A DNA stretch of 58,201 nt, taken from Methylocystis sp. Sn-Cys. GTDB lineage: Bacteria; Pseudomonadota; Alphaproteobacteria; Rhizobiales; Beijerinckiaceae. Shown in pieces: positions 17,305 through 25,536 of this stretch (position 1 is its first letter; each line of letters starts with the position of its first letter). Position numbers and translations under genes: made by a program. The notes below the pieces were generated by a model, which was not told the DNA's origin, did no database searches, and was given only the letters and a program-made list of their open reading frames with translations. The stretch spans positions 1-58,201 of the forward strand of contig NZ_JAERVJ010000012.1 in the NCBI RefSeq assembly GCF_016745395.1, in the 5' to 3' direction.

Positions 17305-17702
17305 GCTCCGCGCCGGAAAGCGTGCTCGGCGTGGCGACGCTCGGCGACGACGTCGATCATGCGCTCGGCGCCGCGATCGCGCGCTTCCTGGCTCTGCGCC
17401 TTGGCGAGTTCGTCATTGGCGTCCTTGAGCTGCGCTTCCGCATCCGCAAGCTGGCCGCGCAATTCATTGATCGAGGCCATGATATTGTCGCGGCGACCGC
17501 GCGCCGCGCGCGCATAGGTCGGATATGCGAAGTGGTTCGGGTCGGAGATGTTTGCGCGCTGCTCTTCGGTCGAAATCTCGCGGTCGAGTTCATTCGACAT
17601 GCGCGTGAACTCCGAAATCATCGTGTTGAGCTGAAGGACGCGCCGGCGCTTCTCTTCAGCTTGAAAGCGTTTCAGGCGGACAAGTGTATCCCGCGATTTC
17701 AT
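17301..17702 (-). CDS. fliJ: Flagellar export protein FliJ
   Basis: 133 residues from ATG 17702 (MKSRDTLVRLKRFQAEEKRR). It is almost entirely coiled coil and carries the alphaproteobacterial signature ISDPNHFAYPTYARAARGRRDN. FliJ is the stalk of the flagellar type III export ATPase complex with FliI. Here it is alone, with no fliI or ctrA beside it, unlike the usual fliI-fliJ arrangement. It overlaps the MNIO partner gene by three bases, tail to tail. Its upstream region has TTAA half-sites but no full CtrA box. Confidence 0.82.
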   Translation of the reverse strand: MKSRDTLVRLKRFQAEEKRRRVLQLNTMISEFTRMSNELDREISTEEQRANISDPNHFAYPTYARAARGRRDNIMASINELRGQLADAEAQLKDANDELAKAQSQEARDRGAERMIDVVAERRHAEHAFRRGA

Positions 17703-17885
17703 TCCTCGAACTCCGTTGACGCGACGCTCATGCAAAACAAATCGTTAACTCCGCGAGACAATTTAACTATGCACGCTGTAGGTTGCTCCTTGGTTACCGG
17801 GTTCGAAGAATCCGAGGGGTATCCAGCGCGGATGTCGAGAGCCGCCCTATGTTCCGCCCGGGGGGCGATAAGGGAGGCGGAGCCT

Positions 17886-18359
17886 ATGCGGTCTGTTGTT
17901 CTTGCCTTTGGCGCGCTCTGCGCCTTCGGGGTTTACGGCGCCGCTGCACAGACGAGCGGCTTGCGTTTCGCAGACGAGCTGGAGTGGAAGCCGGCGCCCG
18001 CCGATCTTCCCCGTGGCGCAGACGTTGCTGTGCTCTTCGGCGATCCGCAGGAGTCTGGGCCTTTCGTCATGCGCCTGCGCGCGCCGGCGGGCTATCAGGT
18101 GCCGGCGCACAAGCATTCCGATATGGAAACGGCGACGGTGATCTCGGGAACGCTGCGGTTCGGCGAAGGCCCGCGTCTGGACCCACGCGCGGAGAAATTC
18201 CTGCACGCAGGAGATTTCATCGTCGCGACCCCCGGCATGGGGCACTGGTTCACGGTCAATGAGGACGCGGTGGTGCAGGTGTCGGGCACGGGGCCATGGA
18301 AGATCGAATATCTCGATCCGCGCGACGATCCCCGGCAGAAAGGCGCGATGCGCGACTGA
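17886..18359 (+). CDS. Exported cupin-domain protein
   Basis: 157 residues. The signal peptide (MRSVVLAFGALCAFGVYGAAA) predicts a periplasmic location. The cupin barrel has motif 1 PAHKHSDMETATVISGTLRFGEG (two His and a Glu in metal-ligand spacing) and motif 2 GDFIVATPGMGHWF (third His). It resembles the small DUF4437/cupin_2-type exported proteins of alphaproteobacteria whose substrate is unknown. GGGAGGCGGAG lies upstream of the ATG. It is followed by a nine-bp hairpin and then an R2 repeat. Confidence 0.8.
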   Translation: MRSVVLAFGALCAFGVYGAAAQTSGLRFADELEWKPAPADLPRGADVAVLFGDPQESGPFVMRLRAPAGYQVPAHKHSDMETATVISGTLRFGEGPRLDPRAEKFLHAGDFIVATPGMGHWFTVNEDAVVQVSGTGPWKIEYLDPRDDPRQKGAMRD

Positions 18360-18363
18360 GCCA

Positions 18364-18388
18364 AGGCAGCCGCTTTTGGCGGCTGCCA
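18364..18388 (+). terminator. Hairpin after the cupin gene
   Basis: GGCAGCCGC-tttt-GGCGGCTGCC, a strong GC stem five bases past the stop codon, followed by AT-rich DNA rather than a clean T-run. It is probably a transcription end. Confidence 0.55.
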
Positions 18389-18400
18389 ATCATATCATTT

Positions 18401-18530
18401 CCGTTTGAATAGCTCACATGGGGACGTGTCATTCCCGGCGGGCTGAAAGCCCGACCGGGAATCCAGAGCCCAAAAGCGCCGGTTTTGCTCTGGATTCCCG
18501 ATCGCTCGCTAGCGAGCGTCGGGAATGACA
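18401..18530. repeat. R2 palindromic repeat, copy 1 (complete)
   Basis: About 130 bp. It begins ccgtttgaatagctcacatg. An outer palindrome pairs tcattcccg...cgggaatccagagc with gctctggattcccgatcg...gtcgggaatgaca. A complete relative lies at 55595-55726, a left half at 30628 and a right-half fragment at 43562. Confidence 0.88.
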
Positions 18531-18562
18531 CGCGTCGCAGGCTCGCTATTCCGCGCTCTGGT

Positions 18563-20002
18563 TTAAGAGTTCTGCGGCGCGCCGCCGACGCGCCGGTAGA
18601 TGAAGTCCGGCGGTGGCGCGTGCGACTCCGTTTCGGCATAGGCCGCAAAACGCGCATGTTCCGGCGAGAGATGACAAGCCGGATCGGTCGCCGTGGGATC
18701 GCCGGTGACGGCGAAAGCCTGGCACCGGCAGCCGCCCAGATCGATCTCGCGCCGGTCGCAGGACGTGCACGGCTCCTTCATCCAGTCCGTGCCGCGATAG
18801 GCGTTGAAGGCCGCGCCGTTCAGCCAGATATCGGCGAGCTTGCGCTCGCGAACGTCGTCGAAAGAAAGGCCCGGCAGCGTCTGCGCGGCATGGCAGGGCA
18901 GGGCCTTGCCGGAAGGCGTCACCGCCAGGATCGAACGGCCCCAGCCGCCGGTACATTGCTTCGGACGCGTCGCGTAATGGTCGTGGATGACGAAGTCGAA
19001 GTTGAGCACGCCCTGCAGGCGCTTCTTTGCGTCCTCGACGACGCCAACCGTCTCCATGAAGGTCTCGCGCGTCGGGATTAAAGCCGCGCGGTTGAGCTGC
19101 GCCCAGGCGTAATATTGGATATGCGCGATCTCGATGCGCTGGGCGTCGACCTCGACGGCGAAGTCGATGATCTGCGGCAAATGCGCGATGTTCTGCCGGT
19201 GCATGGGCGCATTGATCGTGAGCCCCATGCCAAGCTCGCGCACCCAGCGCGCGACGTCGCGCTTCTTCGGCACGCCGCCTTCAAAGGCCGAGATGCGATC
19301 GGCGCTTTCGGGCACGATGTCCTGGATCGAGACCTGCACATGATCGAGGCCGATCTCGGCCAGCCGCGCCAGCCGCTCACGCGTGATCAGCACGGCGGAG
19401 GTGACGAGATTGGTGTAGAGGCCGGCCTCGACCGCATAGGCCAATATCTCTTCGAGATCGCGCCGCGCCGTGGGCTCGCCGCCGGAGAGGTGCAATTGCA
19501 GCGCGCCGATAGACGCCGCCTGACGGAAGGTCTCGCCCCATTGCTCGGCCGTCATCTCGACATTCGAGCGCTCGAGCTCCAGCGGGTTGGAGCAATAGGG
19601 GCATTGCAGCGGGCAGCGATGCGTCAGCTCGGCGAGAAGGCCCGCGGGCCCGCCTGTGAAGGGCGAAATGGATGAGGCGAAATCGGAGAGCTTCGGCGGC
19701 GCGAAAGGATCGACGCCGTCGCGCAGGAGGCGCTTGTCGGCGAGGCCCTGCAGCAGATTTGTTACGTCGCGCGTGATGACGTCGAGCGGGGCCGCGTATT
19801 GCTGCGCGAGGCTGGCGCAAAGATCGGCGAGGCGCGTTTTGCCGTCGATGGCTTTGAGCACGATGAGGCCGATCGGGTCGAGCTCATAGGCGCGTTCGGG
19901 CGCGAGGATAACGGTGCGCGCGCGTGGGCGATCTTCGTGCAGACGCGAATAGCGCGTGAAGCCGGGGCGGGAGTCCGGGCCGATGATGTAGCGTGTGGTC
20001 AT
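18563..20002 (-). CDS. pqqDE: PqqD-PqqE fusion, PQQ biosynthesis
   Basis: 479 residues. Residues 1-97 are PqqD-like, the peptide chaperone that holds PqqA (ILAPERAYELDPIGLIVLKA, then TRLADLCASLAQQY). From about residue 118 it is PqqE, a radical SAM enzyme with CPLQCPYC (Cys130, Cys134, Cys137). The SPASM cysteines follow in CTGGWGRSILAVTPSGKALPCHA and CTSCDRREIDLGGCRCQAF. PqqE forms the Glu-Tyr carbon-carbon bond in PqqA. Fusing the chaperone to the enzyme removes a separate docking step. It is the last gene of pqqB-pqqC-pqqDE; an R4 repeat fills the spacer to pqqC. Confidence 0.92.
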   Translation of the reverse strand: MTTRYIIGPDSRPGFTRYSRLHEDRPRARTVILAPERAYELDPIGLIVLKAIDGKTRLADLCASLAQQYAAPLDVITRDVTNLLQGLADKRLLRDGVDPFAPPKLSDFASSISPFTGGPAGLLAELTHRCPLQCPYCSNPLELERSNVEMTAEQWGETFRQAASIGALQLHLSGGEPTARRDLEEILAYAVEAGLYTNLVTSAVLITRERLARLAEIGLDHVQVSIQDIVPESADRISAFEGGVPKKRDVARWVRELGMGLTINAPMHRQNIAHLPQIIDFAVEVDAQRIEIAHIQYYAWAQLNRAALIPTRETFMETVGVVEDAKKRLQGVLNFDFVIHDHYATRPKQCTGGWGRSILAVTPSGKALPCHAAQTLPGLSFDDVRERKLADIWLNGAAFNAYRGTDWMKEPCTSCDRREIDLGGCRCQAFAVTGDPTATDPACHLSPEHARFAAYAETESHAPPPDFIYRRVGGAPQNS

Positions 20003-20029
20003 TTGTTACCCGGTTACGTCGGGGCGGCG

Positions 20030-20145
20030 CCCCCTCCCTGTCCCTCCCCCGCTTCACGGGAGAGGGGACGCTCACGATCAGCGTACTCGATGAAGGCCAC
20101 CGCCAACTCCCTCTCCCGCGTAGCGGGGGAGGGTTGGGGAGGGGG
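20030..20145. repeat. R4 repeat, copy 1, in the pqqC-pqqDE spacer
   Basis: 116 bp, from gccccctccctgtccctccc to gggttggggaggggg. Two GC-rich palindromes (ccctcccccgcttcacggga... and ctctcccgcgtagcggggga) flank the shared core ctcacgatcagcg...gatgaaggcc. It abuts the pqqC stop codon and would be transcribed within the operon. Confidence 0.85.
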
Positions 20146-20904
20146 TTATTCCCCCGGCCGCCAGGCCCCCGGGGGGATCAGCCCCGGCGTCACATAGGCG
20201 TGATGCAGCGCGTCGAGCTGCGCCCACAGCACATTGCATTTGAACCGCACGGCGCCGACGCAGGCTTCCTGCTCTGCGCGGGTTTTCGCATTGTCGAGCA
20301 CATAGCCCAGCGCAAATTCGGAGTCGCGCGGCGCCTGTGAGAGACGGCGCTTGAAATAGGCCATCACATGGTCGTCGACGAAGTCGTAATTCTCCAGCAT
20401 CCCCACGATGCGCTCGCGATGGATGGAGGGCGCGAAAAGCTCGGTCAGCGACGAGGCCACCGCCACGACGAGCGGCTGCTCCACGACGAAGCGCACATAG
20501 GCTTCCACCGCGAATTTCGTCGCGGGCAGGGCGCCGCGGCGCGAGGTGACATATTCACGCGTAAAGCCCAGCGCGTCGGTCAACACCAGCCAACGCTCGA
20601 TGCCGCCGGCTTCCTCGCCGAGCCCGTCGTGGTCATGGATGCGGTGAATCCATTCGCGGCGCAATTCGCGGTCATGGACGCGGCTCATGAAGGCGGCGTC
20701 CTTGCGCGGCACGGCCTCCTGATAGCAATAGCGGTTCAAGGCCCAGGCGGCGACCTGAGCTTTTTGCAGCTTGCCGCCGTGCAGAAGCTTATGGAACTCG
20801 TGCTTGTCGTGATAGCGCTCGACGCCGACATTGCGGATCGCGGCCTCGAAATCGGTCCTGGGCAGCGGCGCGGCGTCGCGCCAATCGGTAGCGATCTCGT
20901 TCAA
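20146..20904 (-). CDS. pqqC: Pyrroloquinoline-quinone synthase PqqC
   Basis: 252 residues, the usual length, with the heme-oxygenase-like helical fold. The family start DFEAAIRNVGVERYHDKHEFH and later VEQPLVVAVASSLTELFAP and MLENYDFVDDHVMAYF are clear. PqqC performs the final cofactor-free eight-electron oxidation and ring closure to PQQ. I choose TTG 20904: GGAGGTGA lies just upstream, and the TTG overlaps the pqqB stop codon as TTGA, so the two are translationally coupled. There is no fused PqqD at the C-terminus, unlike Methylorubrum PqqCD. Confidence 0.94.
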   Translation of the reverse strand: MNEIATDWRDAAPLPRTDFEAAIRNVGVERYHDKHEFHKLLHGGKLQKAQVAAWALNRYCYQEAVPRKDAAFMSRVHDRELRREWIHRIHDHDGLGEEAGGIERWLVLTDALGFTREYVTSRRGALPATKFAVEAYVRFVVEQPLVVAVASSLTELFAPSIHRERIVGMLENYDFVDDHVMAYFKRRLSQAPRDSEFALGYVLDNAKTRAEQEACVGAVRFKCNVLWAQLDALHHAYVTPGLIPPGAWRPGE

Positions 20905-21830
20905 AGCGTCACCTCCATGCCGTCCGCGCCGACCTCCCAGCCTGCCGCCTGCACGACGGCGCGCTGTGTCGAGTTTGCGTCGAGGACCGGATTTGAATTG
21001 TTGATGTGCACGTAGATTTTGCGCGCGACGTTGAGCGGCGCGAAACCGGCCATCGAGCCGTCCTCGCCGCTCATGTTGACGTGGCCCATGCGCGAGCCGG
21101 TCTTTCCCATGAGACCTTGCTCGATCATCTCGTTCTCGTGGAACAGCGTGCCGTCGAAGAAGACGAGCGCGGCGCCGCGCAGACGGTTGGCGAGCGGCGC
21201 ATCGATCTTGGCGCACCCCGGGATGTAGAAGAAGGATTTGCCCGTCTTCGTCTCGATGACTTCCAGGCCCAGCGTGTCGCCCGCCGAGGTGCCGAAATTC
21301 GGCGCGTTCTGGTCTTCGAGATAGAGCGCGATCTTGCCCGGCACGGGAAAGGCGCGGACGGAAAGGCCGAGATCGACGCCGGCGCCTGTGAGCGGGGTCG
21401 CCTCATCCATATGCAATTCATTGCGCGGCACGAGTTGCGCCTGCAGGATCGTGAAGATCTGATTGGCTGCGAGCGCCTGCAAAACGCGGTCCGCTGCATA
21501 GATGCTGAAGGGCTGCGCTTCGCGCAGGTTCAACAGGCCGGCGACGTGATCGACGTCGCCATTGGTGAGCGCCACCGCTTTGATCGGACTCGCGCGCACG
21601 GGATCGCCTTCGGCCGGCGCGAGCGCCGGGGCGGCGGCGATCTGCTCACGCAGATCGGGCGAGGCGTTGAGCAAAACCCAATTGGCGCCGTCGGCGCTTA
21701 CGGCGAGCGAAGATTGCGTGCGCGGCGTAAAGCCCGGCGCGCGAGCGCGCACCGCGCGGCAATTGGCGCAATTGCAGTTCCACTGCGGGAAACCGCCGCC
21801 GGCGCCCGAGCCCAGGATTCTGATCCGCAT
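20901..21830 (-). CDS. pqqB: PqqB, metallo-beta-lactamase-fold PQQ biosynthesis protein
   Basis: 309 residues from ATG 21830. The N-terminus MRIRILGSGAGGGFPQWNCN, then CANCRAVRARAPGFTPRTQS, is diagnostic. The metal-site region reads TNGDVDHVAGLLNLREAQP, and the C-terminus has HVNMSGEDGSM. PqqB hydroxylates the processed Glu-Tyr intermediate. It is the first gene of the operon. No pqqA peptide gene is recognisable in the 450 bases upstream, so the precursor must be encoded elsewhere, or it is too short or divergent for me to see. Confidence 0.94.
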   Translation of the reverse strand: MRIRILGSGAGGGFPQWNCNCANCRAVRARAPGFTPRTQSSLAVSADGANWVLLNASPDLREQIAAAPALAPAEGDPVRASPIKAVALTNGDVDHVAGLLNLREAQPFSIYAADRVLQALAANQIFTILQAQLVPRNELHMDEATPLTGAGVDLGLSVRAFPVPGKIALYLEDQNAPNFGTSAGDTLGLEVIETKTGKSFFYIPGCAKIDAPLANRLRGAALVFFDGTLFHENEMIEQGLMGKTGSRMGHVNMSGEDGSMAGFAPLNVARKIYVHINNSNPVLDANSTQRAVVQAAGWEVGADGMEVTL

Positions 21831-21916
21831 CGCGTCTACAGCGCTTCCTAACGAGCGCCGTTCTCCCTTGTGAGAGCAATCGGGCGAACGCAATCTGTCT
21901 CGCTCGGGCGCCCAAT

Positions 21917-22020
21917 ACCTCCCCTTTACGGGGAGGTCGGCGGTCGTAGACCGCCGGGTGGGGTTCTCTCCGCGATGACAGTGGTTGGGGCTTGCCCCAC
22001 CCGACCCGTACAGGGGAGGG
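21917..22020. repeat. R6 repeat, copy 1, upstream of pqqB
   Basis: About 104 bp. Its outer arms are acctcccctttacggggagg and gtacaggggaggg, and the inner blocks are gtggggttct...cttgccccacccgac. Relatives lie at 26873-27000 and 28485-28580. It sits 87 bases upstream of the pqqB start, within the likely promoter or leader region. Confidence 0.82.
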
Positions 22021-22277
22021 ATGGGATCGCGCCCGGCGTTCAGCCAATTGCCCAGTCTTCTTTTGGGCGCGCACTATGCACCCTCGGCGCGGCCGCGCAA
22101 GTGCGGCATATGTTCGCCTTTGTTTAACCTATCTTCGCAACTTTGCCTCGGGACCGCGGGCCGACTCGCCCCGCTTTCGTCGCTTTCTCGCGTAAGAAGG
22201 AAAGCGCCGGGCCAAGGCTTCGCATCGCACCACCTCACTTACGGGAAACTTTCCCGGCTGCGCCGGATCGAACCACT

Positions 22278-23444
22278 TTGCGCATCACGCTTCCGCTTTC
22301 GACCCTCCTCGCCGCGACGCTGCTTTCCGGCTGCGTCTCCGACGGCATGCGCGCTGTCGACGGCCATTGGACCAATGCCGTCTCCATGGTCTCGGGGCCG
22401 CAGGGCGAGCCCAATCGCATCCCGCTCTTTGTCGCTTCGACGCGGCGCGGGGAGGGCGCGACGGACGACGGGCGTGCGCATTTCTCTCTCACCGCCATTG
22501 GCGTGCCGCAAAACCATCGCCCCGGCGCGGTGGAGCGGCCGAGCTTCGGCGGCGCGGACAAGAGCCGCCATTTCACCGTGCTTTCCAAGCGTAACATGGA
22601 CGAGGAGGAGTTCTACGGCGAGCTTGCCGCCCATGTGTCGGGCCGCATCGGCGTCTCGCGCGACATTCTGCTCTATGTGCACGGCTTCAACACCAGCCAT
22701 GACGAGGCGCGGTTCCGCCTTGCCCAGGTCGTGGCCGATGGCGGCTTTTCCGGCGTGCCGACGCTTTTCTCGTGGAATTCACGCGGCGGCCTCTTCAACT
22801 ACGAGTCCGACAAGGAAGCCGCGACCGTCTCGCGCGACGCGCTCGAGAAGGTGGTGCTCTCGCTCGCCAGGACGCCTGGGGTAGGGCGCATTCACATCCT
22901 CGCCCATTCCATGGGCTCCTGGCTCACCATGGAGACGCTGCGCGGCATCGCGCTTTCCGGCCATCCCGATCTCGACGGCAAGCTCGGCGAGGTGATGCTC
23001 GCCAATCCCGACATCGACCTCAACGTCTTCCGCCAGCAGGTCGCGCGGCTCGACCCGCATCGCGTCTCGATCTTCGTCGCCAACAACGACCGCGCCTTGT
23101 CGCTCTCCTCGCGGATCGCCGGCGATCGGCCGCGGCTCGGCGCCATGGACCCCTCGAAGCCGCAGGATAAGGCGGAGATCGACCGGCTCGGCGTGGCCGT
23201 GCATGATATTTCGTCCTTCTCGACGGACTTCATCGGCCATGGCGCCTTCGCCGAGGCGCCCGATGTCGTGCGAAAGATCGGCGCGCATATCGCCGCGCCG
23301 CGCGCGCAGGACTCGGACAAGCAGGCGATCCCGGATTTCAGGGGCGAGGATACAGGAACCGCCACCGTTCCGCAGACCCCGCCGCCTCCGGGGGCCGTCC
23401 AGAAAGTCGAGACATCGCCGCTGCCGCCGGTTGCGGGGCGCTGA
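22278..23444 (+). CDS. DUF900 alpha/beta-hydrolase lipoprotein
   Basis: 388 residues. The start is TTG 22278, giving the lipoprotein signal LRITLPLSTLLAATLLSGCVS with lipobox LLSGC (Cys near residue 19). The hydrolase core follows: PLFVASTRRGEG, ILLYVHGFNTSHDEARFRLA, TLFSWNSRGG and the nucleophile elbow ILAHSMGSWLTMETL. The catalytic acid is probably in FVANNDRAL, and the His in VAVHDISSF or FIGHGAF. This is the DUF900 family (COG4782), usually envelope-anchored esterase-like proteins of unknown substrate. The Pro-rich C-terminus looks disordered. It is followed at once by a complete R3 element. Confidence 0.85.
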   Translation: MRITLPLSTLLAATLLSGCVSDGMRAVDGHWTNAVSMVSGPQGEPNRIPLFVASTRRGEGATDDGRAHFSLTAIGVPQNHRPGAVERPSFGGADKSRHFTVLSKRNMDEEEFYGELAAHVSGRIGVSRDILLYVHGFNTSHDEARFRLAQVVADGGFSGVPTLFSWNSRGGLFNYESDKEAATVSRDALEKVVLSLARTPGVGRIHILAHSMGSWLTMETLRGIALSGHPDLDGKLGEVMLANPDIDLNVFRQQVARLDPHRVSIFVANNDRALSLSSRIAGDRPRLGAMDPSKPQDKAEIDRLGVAVHDISSFSTDFIGHGAFAEAPDVVRKIGAHIAAPRAQDSDKQAIPDFRGEDTGTATVPQTPPPPGAVQKVETSPLPPVAGR

Positions 23445-23451
23445 CGGCAGG

Positions 23452-23664
23452 GGCTCCGAATTCGGGTTAACGAGCGGATGTGTTCTACCGTCATGGCCGC
23501 GCTTGTCGCGGCCATCCACGCCGCGCCGACGCGGCGAGCTGAGAACATGAGCGGAACAAACGCCGCTTCTTCTGCCTGCGTGTCGTAACGTCCCGGCGTG
23601 GATGCCCGCGACAAGCGCGGGCATGACGCGGCTGCGTAGGCTTTGTTAACCTGGATGCGGAGCC
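23452..23664. repeat. R3 MITE-like element, copy 1 (complete, 213 bp)
   Basis: The ends are inverted: ggctccgaattcgggttaac at the left and gttaacctggatgcggagcc at the right. Inside are two large palindromes, gccgcgcttgtcgcggccat and gcccgcgacaagcgcgggcat, flanked by catccacgccg and cggcgtggat. The copy at 47407-47619 is also exactly 213 bp and lies in reverse orientation; a truncated copy is at 30253. The terminal inverted repeats suggest a mobilised non-coding element. Confidence 0.85.
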
Positions 23665-23759
23665 CCGCGCTGACGGCTGGAAAGGTTGCCTAACGCGCCC
23701 CCGCGGCCTATTGGGAAATTCAACTTCTCGCCGCGAAACGCCAAGGCGCCGGAAAAGCC

Positions 23760-24374
23760 ATGTCCAATGTCACGCTGATCGACAATTACGACAGCTTCAC
23801 CTTCAATCTGGTCCACTACTTCGGCCAGCTCGGGGCGAATGTCACGGTGCATCGCAACGACGCGGTTTCGGTCGCGGAAGTGCTGGCCGGCGCGCCCGAC
23901 GCCATCGTGCTCTCGCCCGGCCCCTGCACGCCGCATGAAGCGGGCATCTGCATGGATCTGATCAGAGCCGCCGCCGAGACCGTGCCGATCTTCGGCGTGT
24001 GCCTTGGCCATCAGTCTATCGGCGAGGTTTTCGGCGGCGAGGTGATCCGCGCGCCGCTGCCGATCCACGGCAAGATGGCGACGATCCTGCACCACGGCGA
24101 CGCCGTGTTTCGTGGCATCGACGGGCCGTTCCAGGCGACGCGCTATCATTCGCTCGTCGTCAAACGCGAGACTCTGCCGTCGTGCCTGCGCGTCACCGCC
24201 GAGACGCCCGACGGGCTGATCATGGCGCTCTCGCACAATACGCTGCCGACCCATGGCGTGCAGTTCCACCCCGAGAGCATCACCTCGCAGCACGGCCATA
24301 AGATCTTGCAGAATTTCTTGGACATTGCCGCGGAGTGGAATGTGGCGCAGCGCGGTCGGGCGAAGGTGGCGTAG
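23760..24374 (+). CDS. trpG: Anthranilate synthase glutamine amidotransferase
   Basis: 204 residues, class I glutamine amidotransferase. It shows [12 protein letters not shown], the oxyanion strand [13 protein letters not shown], the nucleophile Cys81 in [12 protein letters not shown], and the His-x-Glu pair in GVQFHPESI. It supplies ammonia to TrpE, and possibly also to PabB for folate. trpE is not adjacent but lies at 34890-36422 on the other strand. trpD follows after 139 bases occupied by an R4 repeat. Confidence 0.95.
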   Translation: MSNVTLIDNYDSFTFNLVHYFGQLGANVTVHRNDAVSVAEVLAGAPDAIVLSPGPCTPHEAGICMDLIRAAAETVPIFGVCLGHQSIGEVFGGEVIRAPLPIHGKMATILHHGDAVFRGIDGPFQATRYHSLVVKRETLPSCLRVTAETPDGLIMALSHNTLPTHGVQFHPESITSQHGHKILQNFLDIAAEWNVAQRGRAKVA

Positions 24375-24376
24375 GG

Positions 24377-24491
24377 CCCCCTCCCCAACCCTCCCCCGCT
24401 TCGCGGGAGAGGGGGCAGACCGTCGCCTTAATCCAGAACGCGGATCGCGAGCGTCCCCTCTCCCGCTTGCGGGGGAGGGACAGGGAGGGGG
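24377..24491. repeat. R4 repeat, copy 2, in the trpG-trpD spacer
   Basis: 115 bp, from ccccctccccaaccctcccc to gggagggacagggaggggg, in reverse orientation to the pqq copy. It almost fills the space between the trpG stop codon and the trpD start. Confidence 0.85.
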
Positions 24492-24513
24492 CAGCCCCTC
24501 GGGCAGACCCTCT

Positions 24514-25527
24514 ATGCAAGACTTCAAACCCTATATCGCCGCCATCGCCGAAGGCGAGCCGCTCGCTCGCGAGGAGGCGCGCGCCGCTTTCTCTCTCATT
24601 TTCGAAGGCGCTGCGACTCCGGCGCAGCTCGGCGCCTTCCTCATGGGCCTGCGCATGCGCGGTGAGACCGTGGAGGAGATCATCGGCGCGGCGCAGGCGA
24701 TGCGCGCCGCCATGACCCCGGTCGAGGCGCCGCCCGGCGCGATCGACATCGTCGGCACTGGCGGCGACGGCGCCGGCACTTTCAACATCTCGACCCTCGC
24801 CGCCATTATCGCCGCCGCCTGCGGCGCGGTGGTGGCTAAGCATGGCGGCAAGGCGTCCTCATCGCGCTCCGGCGCTTCGGACGTGCTCGGCGAGCTTTCG
24901 GTGAAAGTCGGCATTCCGCCCGCCGCTGCGGCCGCCTGCCTGCGTAACGCGGGCATCTGTTTCATGGCCGCACCGACGCATCATCCGGCGCTGCGCCATG
25001 CGGGTCCGGTGCGCGCCGAGCTTGGCGTGCGCACGGTTTTCAATCTGCTCGGGCCGCTGTGCAACCCGGCTCGTGTCGAGCGGCAGGCGCTCGGCGTCTA
25101 TTCCCGCGATTGGCTCGAGCCGCTGGCGCGCGTGCTGCGCGAGATGGGCTCGCGGCGGGTCTGGCTGCTTCATGGGAGCGACGGCCTCGACGAAGCGACG
25201 ACCACCGGCGTCACCCATGTGGTCGCGCTGGAGGATGGCGCCATCCGCGCCTTCGATATCACGCCCGAGGATGCGGGCCTGCCGCGCGCCACGACACAGG
25301 AGCTCGTGGGGGGCGATCCCGCCCATAACGCCAAGGCGTTGCGCGCGGTGCTGGCCGGCGCGCGGAACGCCTATCGCGACATCGCTGTGCTGAATACGGC
25401 CGTCGCCCTGGTGGTGGCCGAGCGCGCCGCCGACCTTCGCGAAGGCGCGGCGCTGGCGGCGAAAGCGCTCGATACGGGCGCGGCGGCGGCGAAGCTCGAA
25501 GCGCTGGTCAAGCACTCCAACGCGTAA
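24514..25527 (+). CDS. trpD: Anthranilate phosphoribosyltransferase
   Basis: 337 residues. The PRPP-binding motif [17 protein letters not shown] and the second conserved block [20 protein letters not shown] are intact. [14 protein letters not shown] and [14 protein letters not shown] complete the anthranilate-site pattern. It joins anthranilate to PRPP in tryptophan synthesis. The ATG follows the R4 repeat directly (gcagaccctctATG) without a strong ribosome-binding site. It is convergent with moeA: nine bases separate the two stop codons, where trpC would be expected. Confidence 0.95.
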   Translation: MQDFKPYIAAIAEGEPLAREEARAAFSLIFEGAATPAQLGAFLMGLRMRGETVEEIIGAAQAMRAAMTPVEAPPGAIDIVGTGGDGAGTFNISTLAAIIAAACGAVVAKHGGKASSSRSGASDVLGELSVKVGIPPAAAAACLRNAGICFMAAPTHHPALRHAGPVRAELGVRTVFNLLGPLCNPARVERQALGVYSRDWLEPLARVLREMGSRRVWLLHGSDGLDEATTTGVTHVVALEDGAIRAFDITPEDAGLPRATTQELVGGDPAHNAKALRAVLAGARNAYRDIAVLNTAVALVVAERAADLREGAALAAKALDTGAAAAKLEALVKHSNA

Positions 25528-25536
25528 ACGCGCGCC

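Noticed and set aside
17740-17770. CtrA-binding site upstream of fliJ
   Set aside because: TTAA half-sites are 14 bases apart, not the seven of the CtrA consensus.
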